Assembly: GCF_019578655.1 (NCBI RefSeq)
Contig: NC_063262.1
Coordinates: forward strand, 8,873,582 to 8,937,581
DNA length: 64,000 nucleotides
Origin: Ricinus communis
Taxonomy: Eukaryota; Streptophyta; Magnoliopsida; Malpighiales; Euphorbiaceae
Direction of reading: 5' to 3'
How positions within the stretch are numbered: the stretch's first letter is position 1; each line of letters starts with the position of its first letter. The notes under the pieces are model-generated. The model saw nothing but the letters and a program-made list of their open reading frames with translations, had not been told where the DNA came from and ran no database searches. The position numbers and the translations under genes were made by a program. Of the stretch, positions 25,474 through 36,424 are shown piece by piece.

Positions 25474-26103
25474 TTAGTAGGAGCAAAATATTGATTGGAG
25501 ATACAGAAGAAGGACAAGATTCCAAATTATCAGAAGTAATAGGAATAAATGAAGGAATATGTAAGACTCATCAGAGTCAATGAAGTTGGGAAGAGCAATA
25601 TCAATAGGTAATGAAACAAAACAATCATGAATAGAAACACAAGAATTAAATAATGCAGTAGAACACACAATGTGATCAGTGGCACTAGTATCCACTATCC
25701 ATGAATTAAAAGCCAAAGAATTAAAGATAGAAAGATTAGAGGCATGAAATACAAAAGGAACATATGAAACCATACTGGCCATATTGATATAGTTGAGGGT
25801 AGAATTAGATGTAAAAGGGATATTATAAGTGGTGGGAGTAAAAGCCATCAAATTTTGATCACTGAGCCATCAGTTTTTTTGAACCTAAGACTTAGAAAGA
25901 TTCAATTTAGAAAAGTTAGTTCCTATATCCCTTGTAGTGTTTGCAGTTGTGCCTAACACTTCTTTAGAATCTGCACCAGAAACTTGATTGGCATATCTAG
26001 GTTTCTTAAATCTGTTTTGATCATTCTGTTGAGACTGATTATTGTTATAAAAGTTTGATCCATTAAGAGCTTGATCCATTAAGAGCTTGATCCATTCGAG
26101 CAT
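25474..26103 (-). pseudogene. copia gag C-terminus and protease remnant
   Basis: Frame 25851-25474 contains W-I-V-D-T-S-A-T-D-H-I, the copia aspartic-protease site with Ser in place of the usual Gly of D-T-G. The adjoining frame 26103-25885 is Asn/Gln-rich like the linker between gag and protease. Both are cut by stops. Confidence 0.65.
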
Positions 26104-26127
26104 TATTGAATTTTAAATGTCTAGGAA

Positions 26128-26335
26128 AGCTAATAATTATCTAACACTTATCTCTAGTATATCCTAACGGCCATTCCTGGCTCGACTCCGATAACGCAAT
26201 TTCAGGAGGAGTCTATAGTTGGGCACTCGATCCCCTTGGACATGGAAAACGTGTGACGTTGGGTCGAAGTTTGGTGAACCAACTGGTCGCTCCTCTAGTT
26301 GAAGTATCGGGCCTATGTCTTACCATAGTGAGAAT
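26128..26335. other. GC-richer block interrupting the copia gag
   Basis: About 200 bp with visibly higher G+C than the AT-rich gag on both sides; the gag coding trace stops at about 26104 and resumes at about 26350. On the plus strand it stays open for about 55 codons starting P-N-G-H-S-W-L-D-S, but I do not recognise the protein. It could be inserted organellar DNA or a piece of another element. Confidence 0.4.
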
Positions 26336-27370
26336 ATATCATATCATTTTTCCACTTCTTGACTGTCATAACTGAAGTTTCAATAAAACTTTTAGAATTG
26401 CCAAACAAATTATGTTGATATTCTTCTCTTGAAACCATATAGTATACTTGATCTAGAGTTGGATAGATTTCATAAGGATGATTTGAGACCTTAAATCTTG
26501 ATAAGTTTCATTAAGACTATTAAGAAACTTGAACACAAAATCTTTTTGTTGAATTTCAGCAAACTTAGCAAAACAATCCTTATTACACTGACCACAAGAA
26601 CAATGAGGCAAAGGCTTGTAATTTCAGAGTTCCCCTAAACACCATTTAGTTCAATAAAATAAGTATCCATTAAGTTAGTTCCTTGAGAAATAGTGCATAT
26701 TAGGTGTTGAAGATGACAGGTCTTAAAATTATCTTGTTATGAAAAATGTTGTGATAACTTATCCTAAATTTGTGCAACATTAACCCTGTAAAAAATAGTG
26801 GAAGCAATAGGTGCATAAACAGACCTTAACAGTCATGCCACAAGAAGGTTGTTGCATTGATCCCATAGAAGAAAGAGTTCATCATCAAGTGCAAGTTTAG
26901 TAATGGATCCATCAAGAAAACCTTGTTTATTTCTTATGGATACTTCCAATAGGAAGGATCTCCTCCACGAAGCATAGTTTGTTAAGCTCAATTCTGGAGT
27001 AACCACTACTCAACTGTGGTTTTTAGAATAATGAAGAAAGTAAGGAGAGTTAGGATCTTCCATAGGAGAAGGGAAAGTTGCTCTAACAACAGTAGCATTG
27101 TGGTTGACCATTTTAAAAAATTAGAGTTTTTAGTGAAAGAAACTCAAATCTTGGATAAAAATTTTATAAAGAGGAAAAATAAATTTTATCAATGTAATAA
27201 GAAAGAAGAGACAAAATAAAAAATCAAGTTTATGAAAGACTCACCAAAGGAAAGAAAATGGATCAAAAGTATTTGTTTCCTAGGAAAGTGAGAGAAAAAC
27301 AAGAAAGAGTCTTAATATCTGATACCATAATAGTAATAGAAATGTGATGAAAAAGATATAATTCTTTTAA

Positions 27371-27922
27371 TTGAATAAAGTTATTTTGCTCCAAAGCTTG
27401 ATTCTTAAACAAAATAGTGATTCTGATTCTGAAGAAGAAAATGATTTTCAAAATCTTGAGGTTTATGAGAACGTCCCAGAAAACTTTATTAATGTTTTAA
27501 AAGAAATAACCTCAAGAAAATATCTGATTCAGATAAAACTCATTTTTCCTAATGATTTCCAAATAGAAACTATAGCTTTGTTTGATACAGGAGCAGACCT
27601 CAACTGTCTCAATTATGAGCTGGTTCCTAAAAGATATCATCAAGAAACAAAAGAAAGACTCACCTCTGCTAATAATTCAAAGATCAAAATTACAGTAAAA
27701 ACTGAAGCTGCAATTCTGATCAACAATATTGCTTTAAAAAATATTTTTATTCTTACAAAGGATTTACAACAAACTGTTATTTTGGGAACCCATTTTATCA
27801 ATTTAATTACTCGTTTCAAAATAACTACTGCTGGTATCATTTTTAAAGCTAAAGATTCAAAGATTGTTTTTCCTTTTTTAGAAAAACCCAAGAAAAGAAA
27901 TCTTAGGTCACTCAATTTATAA
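27371..27922 (+). pseudogene. Caulimovirid protease domain fragment
   Basis: The 183-residue frame carries A-L-F-D-T-G-A-D-L-N-C-L (retroviral-type aspartic protease site, about residues 75-86) and a later V-I-L-G-T-H-F-I strand typical of the end of that fold. The start codon is probably not the true start, since the frame opens in or next to the copia LTR. The coat-protein zinc finger that should precede the protease is missing. The frame ends at a stop before the RT. Confidence 0.75.
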
Positions 27923-28084
27923 TTTTGAGATAAATGCTTTAATTAAAGGAAAACAAACCCAACTTTTTCATCTAAAACAATATATGAGTTTAAAAAGAAT
28001 CCAAAGCCAATTGCAAAATGATTTTGTCCAAAGAAGAATTTCTGATTTGCAAAAGAAAATCGAAAAAGAAGTTTGTTCTGATCT

Positions 28085-29463
28085 TCCTAATGCTTTCTGA
28101 AAAAGAAAACAACATATGATGGATTTACCATATGAAAAAGATTTTAGTGAAAAACAAATTCCTACCAAAGCCAGGCCTATCCAAATGAATGAAACTCTTG
28201 AAAGACATTGTAGAATAGAAATAAAAGATTAAAAATAAAAGAGTTTAATTACCAAATCCAGATCCCCCTAGTCGTGTGCAGCCTTCTATGTTAATAAAAA
28301 TAGTGAAATAGAAAGGGGAACACCTAGATTGGTAATTAACTACAAACCTTTGAATAAAGCTCTAAAGTGGATGAGATACCTTATTCCAAACAAAAAATAT
28401 CTTCTTCAAAAGCTTCATTCTGCTTTTATTTTTTCAAAGTTTGATATGAAATCAGGATTTTGGCAAATCCAGATTCATCCTAAAGATCGGTACAAAACTA
28501 CATTTACAGTTCCATTTGGCCAATACGAATGGAATGTGATGCCTTTTGGATTAAAAAATGCTCCTTCTGAATTCCAAAAAATTATGAATGACATTTTTAA
28601 TCCTTATTCAAAGTTTTGCATTGTATACATCGATGATGTATTAATCTTTTCAAATTTTCTAGAGCAACATTTCAAACATTTGGAGATATTTTTCTATGTT
28701 GTTAAGAAAAATAGTTTAGTTGTTTCAAAGTCTAAGGTATCTTTATTCCAAATGAAAATTAAATTTCTTGGACACTACATCTCCCGGAAAATTATCACCC
28801 CAATTGAAAGATCTCTAGCTTTTACTTCAAAATTTTCAAATAAAATTTTGGAAAAAACTCAATTGCAAAGGTTCCTTGGCAGTTTAAATTATGTCATGGA
28901 TTTTTATCCAAATTTAAACTGTTTAGCTAAACCCCTCCATGATAGATTAAAGAAAAATCCCCCTGCATGGACTGATGAGCATACAAAGATTGTCCAAAGC
29001 ATTAAAAAACAAGTTTCTGAAATTCCATGTTTACATCTAGTTGATCCATCTCCATTTAAAATTGTTGAAACTGATGCATCAAATTTAGGATATGGTGAAA
29101 TTCTCAAACAAATTCACAATAAAAAAGAATGCATTCTCCAGTTTACTTCTGCACACTGGAATGATACTCAAAAGAATTATTCAACTATCAAAAAAGAAAT
29201 TCTTTCAATCGTATTACGCATTTCATAATTTCAAAGTGACTTTTTAAATCAAAAATTACTTTTTAAATCAAAAATTTCTTTTAAGGATTGATTGGAAATC
29301 CGCAAAAGAAGTATTGCAAAAAGATGTTCAAAATATAGCTTCAAAACAGATTTTTGCTAGATGGCAAGCCATTCTTTCCGTTTTTGATTTTGAAAGTGAA
29401 TATATAAAAGGAGATTCGAATTCAATGCTAGACTTTCTAATCAGAGAGTTCCTTCAAAAATAG
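28085..29463 (+). pseudogene. Caulimovirid reverse transcriptase-RNase H remnant
   Basis: The intact stretch is 28329-29228 (299 aa). It has V-I-N-Y-K-P-L-N, F-D-M-K-S-G-F-W-Q-I, V-M-P-F-G-L-K-N-A-P and the catalytic Y-I-D-D (about 28627), followed by F-L-G-H-Y-I and the RNase H start E-T-D-A-S-N-L-G-Y-G. The N-terminal RT (28085-28328) and the RNase H C-terminus (about 29280-29463) are readable only across stops and shifts. No integrase follows, which separates it from Ty3/gypsy elements. Confidence 0.85.
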
Positions 29464-29469
29464 GAGTGA

Positions 29470-30833
29470 CAATGCCAAAAAAATGAGAGCAAAAGATAAA
29501 GAAGAAAAGCCAACAGCAAATACAAAAGCTGTTCAAAGCCTAAAAAAGGAGATTTTATCCTCCTCTTCAAAGTCTATCCGAACCTGGACTGAGATCATCT
29601 AGAAAGAAATAGACAAAAGCAAAGAAGACCCGGCCCAAAAGTAATTCTAAATTCAGGAGTGGCTTGCCCAGCAAACTCCCGAGTTTTTAAAGATGGTCGA
29701 AGAATATTCAAAGAAAGTACCTGTGGCTGAAGTCCAACCAGAAATTTCTCCAAAGTCATCCTGCTCTTCAAACAAAGGTAAAGGTATACTCTCTATCCCT
29801 GTTTCAAAACCTGAGATAGTAATTTTTCCTCAAAACCTATCTCAAAACTCTCAAAGCATTTCAAAGCCTAACTCACAAGAAATAGTTTTGTCTCAAACAA
29901 AACTTTTCAAAACCAAAAAATACGTAGAAAAGCAAAACTTTCAAAGCATTTTAACTATTGAGGAAGGATTCTGTACAGAAAGCCCCTCAAAATTAGTTTC
30001 AAAAGTTTTTCCTCGAGGATGGTAAACCCTGGAATAAAATAAAACCCCAATCTTATTACCAGTCTATCCTAAAGGTAACTGGTTCTGCAAAATTCAAACA
30101 CTTCAAAAAGCATAAAGACCACAAAGACCCAGCATATTCCACATGCACCATCCAAAGAATCCTTTACCCTTATGATTAGGGAATGGATTTACACTCGTCA
30201 AGATCTTTTCCAACCTCCCTCCAAAACAACTACCCTTCAAGCCTAAATACAACTTTTAACTATTGGGATTACCAACAAGCTTGGTTTAATACCTTTCTTT
30301 TACAAAATGAAGGACAAAGCCATTCTTGGCTTTTCTACTTCGACACAAGCACAATCCAAACTTTCAAAATCCCATATTGGTTTAAATAATGGTGGAATTA
30401 TTATGGCAACATTCCAGAAACAATAATACCAGAAGTTCTCCATTTGTTTAATCTATTCAAAGCTCATTAAAAACCCAACAAAATAGAAAGACGTTTTCCT
30501 CTCTTACTTTTATTTTGTTCAAACTTCTTCCTCCCATGGGTATGTGTGTGGTATTTCCATTTCAACCAAGTAGCAGATAGAGAAATCATCCTTACCCGAA
30601 GGTTCAAAGTTAAATGGTGGGATAAATTCAACCACCAAGAAAAACTATCTCCAAAGATGGTACAAAGTTTTCTTACAAAAAATAGCTTCTTGCCAGCTCC
30701 GAAAGAACAAACTACCTTCCTGGCACAAAAGTCTTTTATTATTTCAAAGCTAGCGGCGGCTCAAACAGAAGAAGATTTCTTACAATTGATCAAACAGTTG
30801 TCAGAGACCGCCTCTTCAAAAGGAAAATCTTAA
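29470..30833 (+). pseudogene. Remnant of the second pararetroviral open reading frame (function unknown)
   Basis: Three broken frames (29693-30025, 30183-30389, 30546-30833) share one theme: a Ser/Lys/Gln-rich start, a W-I-Y-T-R-Q-D-L-F block (readable at about 30184-30210 in another frame), F-N-Y-W-D-Y-Q-Q-A-W-F-N, then a Trp/Lys-rich R-F-K-V-K-W-W-D-K-F. The position, between RNase H and the promoter, is that of the downstream ORF of florendovirus-type genomes. No enzyme motif is visible. Confidence 0.6.
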
Positions 30834-31001
30834 GCTTCATCTTCCTCTTCCAGCACCAGCTCAGCAGCAATTGATCTAGATGGTGACTCAAATGAAGATG
30901 ACTGTTTTGGGATATTTAGGCCCATCAAATGATATCGTTGTAAAGCCCTTGGGTTGAAAACCAGAAATGGCAGCCCAAGATAATTTTGCAATGGGCCAAT
31001 T

Positions 31002-31026
31002 ACCTAATAATAATAATAATAATAAA
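31002..31026. repeat. (TAA)n microsatellite
   Basis: About eight TAA units in the viral intergenic region. Confidence 0.8.
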
Positions 31027-31218
31027 AAGTCTTTTCAAAAAGAGAAAAAAGACAAAAGACTCTACACCGTTACTTTTTTAAAGAAAATGATGAAGATTCC
31101 TCAATAATGAAGCATGGCAGACAATTCATGCTTCTTTTCAGTAAAGACGTGGAGCCCCTCACTCCATTATCAAAAGTATCCAAAATAAGAATTATTGAGG
31201 CTCAAGGCTAAAGACCTC

Positions 31219-31227
31219 TATAAATAG
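31219..31227 (+). promoter_or_regulatory. Pararetroviral TATA box (locus 1)
   Basis: TATAAATAG lies in the intergenic region, about 385 bp after the last viral coding trace and about 240 bp before AATAAA. That is the layout expected for a terminally redundant pararetroviral transcript. An AGACGTGG-type motif lies about 75 bp upstream. Confidence 0.65.
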
Positions 31228-31459
31228 AAGAGCTACCAAAGAAGAAGGCAGATTGAAAAATCACAAGAAACTTTTATATTCTTCAAGTCCTACAATAAGA
31301 AATATAGTGAGAAGAGAGTGATAGTGAGAAAAGAGAGAGAAACCACCTTCCTCTTGTATTCTGCTACTCTTGTAAGTTATATTTCTTTATTTAAAGCTTT
31401 CATATTAAAGCTTTAATTTCAAAGTTTGTATATTTTTAAAGTTTGTATATTTGTTTATC

Positions 31460-31465
31460 AATAAA
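31460..31465 (+). terminator. Pararetroviral polyadenylation signal (locus 1)
   Basis: AATAAA about 235 bp downstream of the TATA box, where the viral transcript end is expected. Confidence 0.5.
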
Positions 31466-31495
31466 GAATTTGCCATTTTCATTCCTACTTTGTTG

Positions 31496-31711
31496 TGCAT
31501 CATCTTTAACAAGTGTATGCTCCGTGCTTACTTCGTTTGAGGATCCTACACATCAGAAACTTATTAGTGCATCATCTTTAACAAGTGTATGCTCTGTGCT
31601 TGCCTCGTTTGAGGATCCTGCATATCAGAAACTTGTTAGTGCATCATTTTTAACAAGTGTATGCTCTGTGCTTGCCTCGTCTGAGGATCCTGCACATCAG
31701 AAACTTGTTAG
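31496..31711. repeat. 72-bp tandem repeat, 3 units
   Basis: Units 31496-31567, 31568-31639 and 31640-31711 differ by a few substitutions. Each holds TGCATCATC, AGTGTATGCTC and GAGGATCCT. The period is divisible by three, so the plus frame reads a 24-residue repeat without stops. It starts just after the viral AATAAA, at the point where the strand of viral coding sequence changes. Confidence 0.95.
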
Positions 31712-31878
31712 TCTCTTTACATCTCCTCTTCATTCTCTTTATAAGAAATGGTTATTTTCCTAAGAGGAGGATGTTCAAACTGGATGGTTTGGTTTTCTCC
31801 GACCTTCCATTCTGGAGCCCTGTTCCTTACAGTAACAGGACTGATGAGTTTTTCTTTGAAAGGATAAAAGATACTATT

Positions 31879-33256
31879 TTATTTGCAATAAATCTGAAAC
31901 CAATCAAAAAATCTGATTTGGATTCTGTTTTGTATGCAAAATTGGTAGTATTCTTCTTGGATACTGTCTTTTTCTTGTAGAAAATGTTTAAAAAACCAAA
32001 GTTTTTTGGAATGGTTTTTCTTTGAATAGAAATCTTCATGTAAAAGTATTTTATTGATTTGAAAATCTTTTGAAATCATGTTGATTTCTGCTTCTAGATT
32101 TTGGGTTATTGCAGATGGTGATGGTGAAGAGGGGGTAGAGACAATCTCTATATCATCATCCTTCTTTGGTTCATTTTAAACAGGTCTAGGGACATTGCTT
32201 TGGTAATCAACATTTTGTAATATGGTGTTTGAGCTTGGTATATCAGATGTTGAAAATCTTGGTTGTGTTTGTGATGAAGTTGGTTCTTTATAAGGGGCAT
32301 AAATAATATAAGGTATATTTGATACCCTTCTAATATCTATGGTTGAGATTGAAGAGTCATCATCAAAAAATCTGGAAGAAGTTGATTTCCTGTTGAATGT
32401 AAGCTTGACTTTCCCATCTGGAAACTAGGTTATGTTTCTGAGATTGGTATTTGGTTCTGTCTACTTTGGTGATTCAGGTTGGGTTGCACCTTTAAGGATC
32501 CATTCTTCTGGAAGAGTGATATCTTTCCATTGAATAATTTTTTGAATAGTTGCATTGGATTTAGAAAGATCTGTTTAGAGGAATAAGGTTTCTCCTTTTG
32601 GTGAGTGGAGTTTGTGTTTTGAACCAAAAGCATAAATCATGGCTTTGTAATGTATTTTGAAATCAATGCTATCAGAATAGATCCTTCAAGCATTTTGTAA
32701 TTATGTGTTTTTATTTGGAGAACAATGCTATTTAAAATATTTTTGTCATTTAAAGAAATTGTAATATTTGGAAAACAATTGGTGCTTTATTAAGACTTGA
32801 CTCAACAGTACCTAATAAAGAATCATAGAAATTTGTAAACCTAGCATCTCTAAGGACTGCTAAGATGGAAGTATCTAAACCTTCTTTGGTAAGGGGTTTT
32901 ATTCCTACCTGGACAAGGCCTATATGAATGTATTTATAGTCTTTTTCTTTATGTTTCTGAAGGATTTTTGGATTCAGAAGATAGATTTCTTTAAAAGGCT
33001 TTGAAATTTGGATATCTCTTTCTTCAGTTTTGATAGTAAAATCAGTTTTGAAGATAGGAAACTTTGAAAACCCATAGATTTGCTTCTTTTGAATCTTGGG
33101 TATTTCCCAATCATCAATATGGTTTGTAAAATCTTCAATAGTGATTTCCTCACTATTTACTAATCCTTTAGATCTTGAAGACTCAGAGGTAAAAGAGTTT
33201 GAAAAAGAAGAAGATCTACAGAAAAGAGGTTCTAAATTTATTTTAAAATAAATCAA
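31879..33256 (-). pseudogene. Caulimovirid movement protein and coat N-terminal remnant
   Basis: The longest frame (33256-32750) carries the 30K-superfamily core: Y-I-H-I-G-L-V-Q-V-G-I-K-P-L, then L-D-T, L-R-D-A-R-F and D-S-L-L-G-T-V-E-S-S-L. After a frame change, a C-terminal part containing H-S-P-K-G-E-T is readable around 32600. The coat-like start around 32080-31879 has Q-E-E-Y-Y-Q-F-C and F-F-D-W-F. Stops and shifts at several places make it non-functional. Confidence 0.75.
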
Positions 33257-33430
33257 AATAACTTTCTAAACAAAAGTGGACAAAGCCACCAGATTTACTG
33301 CCCTTAAATCAAATGGGACTTACTGCTGTGTATAAATTAACAAGTTTGTTTAACATTGATATGATGCAGTTTAAAATGATTTTAAAATTTCTTATATGTA
33401 TATAACCTTCTCTTCCCAAGAATCCTGTAG

Positions 33431-33442
33431 GCTCTGATACCA
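33431..33442 (-). other. Pararetroviral primer-binding site (initiator tRNA-Met type), locus 1
   Basis: On the minus strand this reads TGGTATCAGAGC, the complement of the 3' end of initiator tRNA-Met used by Caulimoviridae. It lies upstream of the movement-protein trace in the right orientation, at the very end of the viral DNA. Confidence 0.8.
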
Positions 33443-33445
33443 ATG

Positions 33446-33471
33446 TATATATATATATATATATATATATA
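33446..33471. repeat. (TA)n microsatellite between viral end and solo LTR copy 2
   Basis: About 13 TA units, four bases from the viral primer site and touching the solo LTR at 33473. Confidence 0.9.
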
Positions 33472-33472
33472 C

Positions 33473-36424
33473 TGTCATGACCCTATCTGTGGGCCCATGA
33501 CCGATACTAGAGAATGGGTAGGCGTAAGGCCACTGAATCCCGTAGTAAGCCTGATCATTCACTAACTTAGTTAAATCTCATCTAATAGCACTAATGTTAC
33601 AATTTATCTTAACCATTAAATTCTACATATTTAATTTGGTCTGCCGGTATAATTAGGCAAGACCCGAATTTACATAAAATTACAACTTATAAGTCTAAAA
33701 TTTATACTGCAGAGAATCTAAAATTTTACAAGTCAAACATACCAAATCAATTCCATCAACCCGATGATGAAGGAGTCGAGTTGCTAGATAAGAACTGCAG
33801 GAAGACTAACAATCACTTGAAAAAACAGTAAAATTGAGACTGTCAGTCTCGAGAGTGAGTTAAAATCATATATCCTGAAAATAATTATAAATACTTCAAT
33901 AACACGTTTATTTAATTGGAGATAAACATTAAGTCATGTAAAAATATACGTGTCATGCCATGCTTAAATAAAAAAAATAACTTTCACATACTACGGGACG
34001 GAGTACTTCAGTAGAACCCTAATCCCAACACTAACATCTCGACTCTCTCATTCCAACAGAACTGGCACCCAGAGAGTGAAGCTCGACCAGGGTCCTTAAT
34101 TCCAGTCCGGTCACTTAATTATCACTATCAGTCTTAGCCTTTAGACTCTCTTACTCCAATAAGACTGGTGCTCAGAGAGCGAAGCTCGACCAAGGTCCTT
34201 AACTCTAATCTGGTCCCTTAGATTTCCAAATAAGCCGGCACCCAGAGAGCAATGCTCGACCATGGATCTTTACTCCGGCAAACTCACTCTACTCAGCCCA
34301 GAGAGCAATGGTCGACCAGGGCAAGTCCTAAATTTACCTTTTAAGAATTTACAAACCTTTACCCTTTTATTTTTCTGTCTCTAATTCACCGGTGTAACTC
34401 ATCGATGGCATGTTCTACAGCCGTCTCATCCTGAGTCAACACGACAACACAAAACCATAATGCAGTAAATGAAACATATATGAATAGTGATTAAATAAAT
34501 AATTAAAATATTAAATTATTTAATCAAAACTATCATATAAAATCTTAGCATGACAGGTGAACAGATATATGACTTTAACTCACAAATCTGACGACCTCCT
34601 AGCTCTGCTCCGATATCTCGGGTGGAGTGAGCTGAACTGACGGATTAACTAATCACGAAAAATAATTAATCAATAACGTTGAAACATTTGACAATTAATC
34701 CTAGGTCTAGACTCCTATGACTGACTGTCTAAGAATCTCGACTTGGAAGAATTCTACAGAAAATCCGGCAGAACCTCCCCTAAATTACGGACATTTACCC
34801 TCTGTAGAACAGGCCCAGGACCTGTCAAAAAATACTTCAAATGTATAGCGATTAATTAATGGGAGTCGGGTCACCAAAACTGCATTAATTTTCCCGACTC
34901 CGCAACACAACACAAACACGACTATTGGCAGATAGTCCGACAAACTATTTATTTTAACTAACGATATTTCTAATGCTCAACACATTTCCATAAACACATA
35001 ATTTTACCAACAAATTCTAAAATAAACGAGCCAGAGAATTACCGAGACGCTTGATCGCTCGGTTGACTCGCCTCCATCCGCCGGAGTCCAATCGACGATC
35101 TAAATGCACCAACGGACTCGAAACAACGTGCTGATGACGATCCCAGCTTCTGATTTTCCGATCCGACCCCCATCATCTGGAGAGATTTACGGACGATCTT
35201 GGCCATCGATTTTCAAACGGAGTCTGATCGCCACATAACCAGTGCCATTGGAAAGCTTGAGTTGAGGAGAGTTCGGATATGCCCTCCGATCATCCATCCT
35301 TCACCGAAAAAATCAAAAAATGCGGCTGCCAACACCTCGCCGAAACTCCCTCCTCCGGCCACCAAATCTGAATGCTGCCACTCTCAAAAGGAAGCCCTCA
35401 ACTCACCGGTCAAAACAAGACCGACCATGCCACCATTGGACGCCGGAAACACCCGGAACGGCGGTAAGAAAGCCGTTGCCGCTTCCTCGCATTCTCCCGC
35501 CGTCGCCGCCTGCTAGAGCCGCTGCCGCCGCACTCGCCAACCTCCGTTGCACCTTCGGCCAGCTCTGCCACACGCCCCGACGGCTTGCCACGAACGTTGC
35601 CCCCCTTCTCTTCCTCCTTCTCTCTCCCTGATCCCTTCCTTCTTCCTTTCTTTGCTTCTTTCTTTTCCTTTCTTTTCTTATCAGCATTTAGTCCCTGAAC
35701 TTTTCTTCTTTACCATTTAGCCCCTCAATTTTTTTAATTACTAACAATTTTGTCTTGCAAAATTTCTAATTAACCCTTAAAATTTTCTTTAGCTTTTTAA
35801 TTAAGCGCCTAACTACTTAATTTTGGCCAAATTAGAATTATTAGAAATATATAATTACATATTTACCCTTGCTTTAAAATGTAAAATTACCAAAAAACCC
35901 TTGCCGACATATTTAATTATAAAAATACCAAACATACAAATTTTCATCAAAACCCCATATATTAATAAAATTATATTTTGAATCCTTATTCCATAATAAA
36001 TTTTCAATTTCATCCTAACACACAAATCATTTAATTAATCAATTTACTAAATATTTTCCAATTAAAATTAACATCATTTGCTAATTAAAATTTACCATTC
36101 CCCGATAATTCTTTTATAAAATATCCTTTACTAATTCTTTTATAACTTTCAATATAGAAATTAATTTATATTTTCATATTGGAAAAAAATTTAATGACCG
36201 AAAATATAATCCATTTTCTAAAGAATTTACTTAATTAATTTCTTAAAAAAAATCAAACAAAATAGATATATAAATTAACTCCCTTATTTTGTCTAGCATT
36301 AAAATTCTATTTAAATCATCCCAATTTAAACCAAATAAAAATAAAGTAAAAATAATTTAAATAAAAACTCATTTATTAATTACTATTAATATTATCATTA
36401 TTAAAAAAAATTCCAGGTATTACA
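33473..36424. mobile_element. Solo LTR, family A, copy 2 (2952 bp)
   Basis: Starts TGTCATGACCC and ends CAGGTATTACA, aligned end to end with copies 1 and 3. The flanking 5-mers are TATAC and TATAT, which fit a target-site duplication with one change in or beside the TA repeat. Four GCTCGACCA-centred repeats lie at about 34060-34320 and the GC-rich block at about 35040-35640. No internal retrotransposon domain is present. Confidence 0.82.

Larger units (their letters stand above)
23283..27376 (-). mobile_element. Decayed Ty1/copia retrotransposon, truncated 5' LTR
   Basis: Read right to left, it shows a primer-binding-site motif (TGGTATCAGA on the minus strand, 27318-27327), gag fragments (about 27000-25885), a protease-like W-I-V-D-T-S-A-T-D-H segment (about 25685), an RT start (N-K-T-W-K-V then V-G-V-K-W-I-Y-K-I-K, 24979-24785), further RT in several frames (24780-23850) and the RNase H tail (23830-23528, with A-E-Y-R-A-M and H-T-K-H-I-E-L-D). 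A purine-rich tract then meets an LTR start, TGTCAAGC, at 23463. About 45 bp of the left LTR (23323-23369) recurs at about 27331-27376, so only the end of the 5' LTR survives beside the virus remnant. Much of the integrase is missing. Many stops and frameshifts: dead. Confidence 0.8.
27371..31480 (+). mobile_element. Endogenous pararetrovirus locus 1, plus-strand half (protease to polyadenylation site)
   Basis: A Caulimoviridae segment in the order aspartic protease, reverse transcriptase, RNase H, second-ORF-like region, intergenic region with TATA box (31219-31227) and AATAAA (31460-31465). The RT sequence, the separate downstream reading region and the absence of an integrase fit florendoviruses/petuviruses, which are widespread as integrated copies in flowering plants. 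It abuts the broken copia LTR at about 27377. Most frames carry stops or shifts, so it is a relic. Confidence 0.85.
31800..33442 (-). mobile_element. Endogenous pararetrovirus locus 1, minus-strand half (primer site to coat N-terminus)
   Basis: Read right to left: a tRNA-Met-type primer-binding site (33442-33431), a leader, a movement-protein trace and a coat-protein-like N-terminal trace near 32080-31850. This is the 5' half of a caulimovirid genome, facing the plus-strand 3' half at 27371-31480. The right end stops about at the primer site and runs into a TA microsatellite. Confidence 0.78.

Noticed and set aside
28329..29228. Ty3/gypsy retrotransposon as the source of the RT at 28 kb
   Set aside because: No integrase or LTRs, and the protease-RT-RNase H order, the downstream second-ORF region and the linked movement protein fit Caulimoviridae.
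31496..31711. CRISPR-like array
   Set aside because: The 72-bp units are contiguous with no spacers, and the DNA is eukaryotic.
31443..31763. 106-codon frame over the 72-bp repeats
   Set aside because: It is open only because the repeat length is a multiple of three; there is no start context, domain or match outside the repeat.
31657..31980. Plus-strand frame of 107 codons between the 72-bp repeats and the minus-strand viral half
   Set aside because: Most of it overlaps the minus-strand coat-like trace, which makes better sense as protein; treated as a shadow, though the first part (about 31720-31830) remains unexplained.
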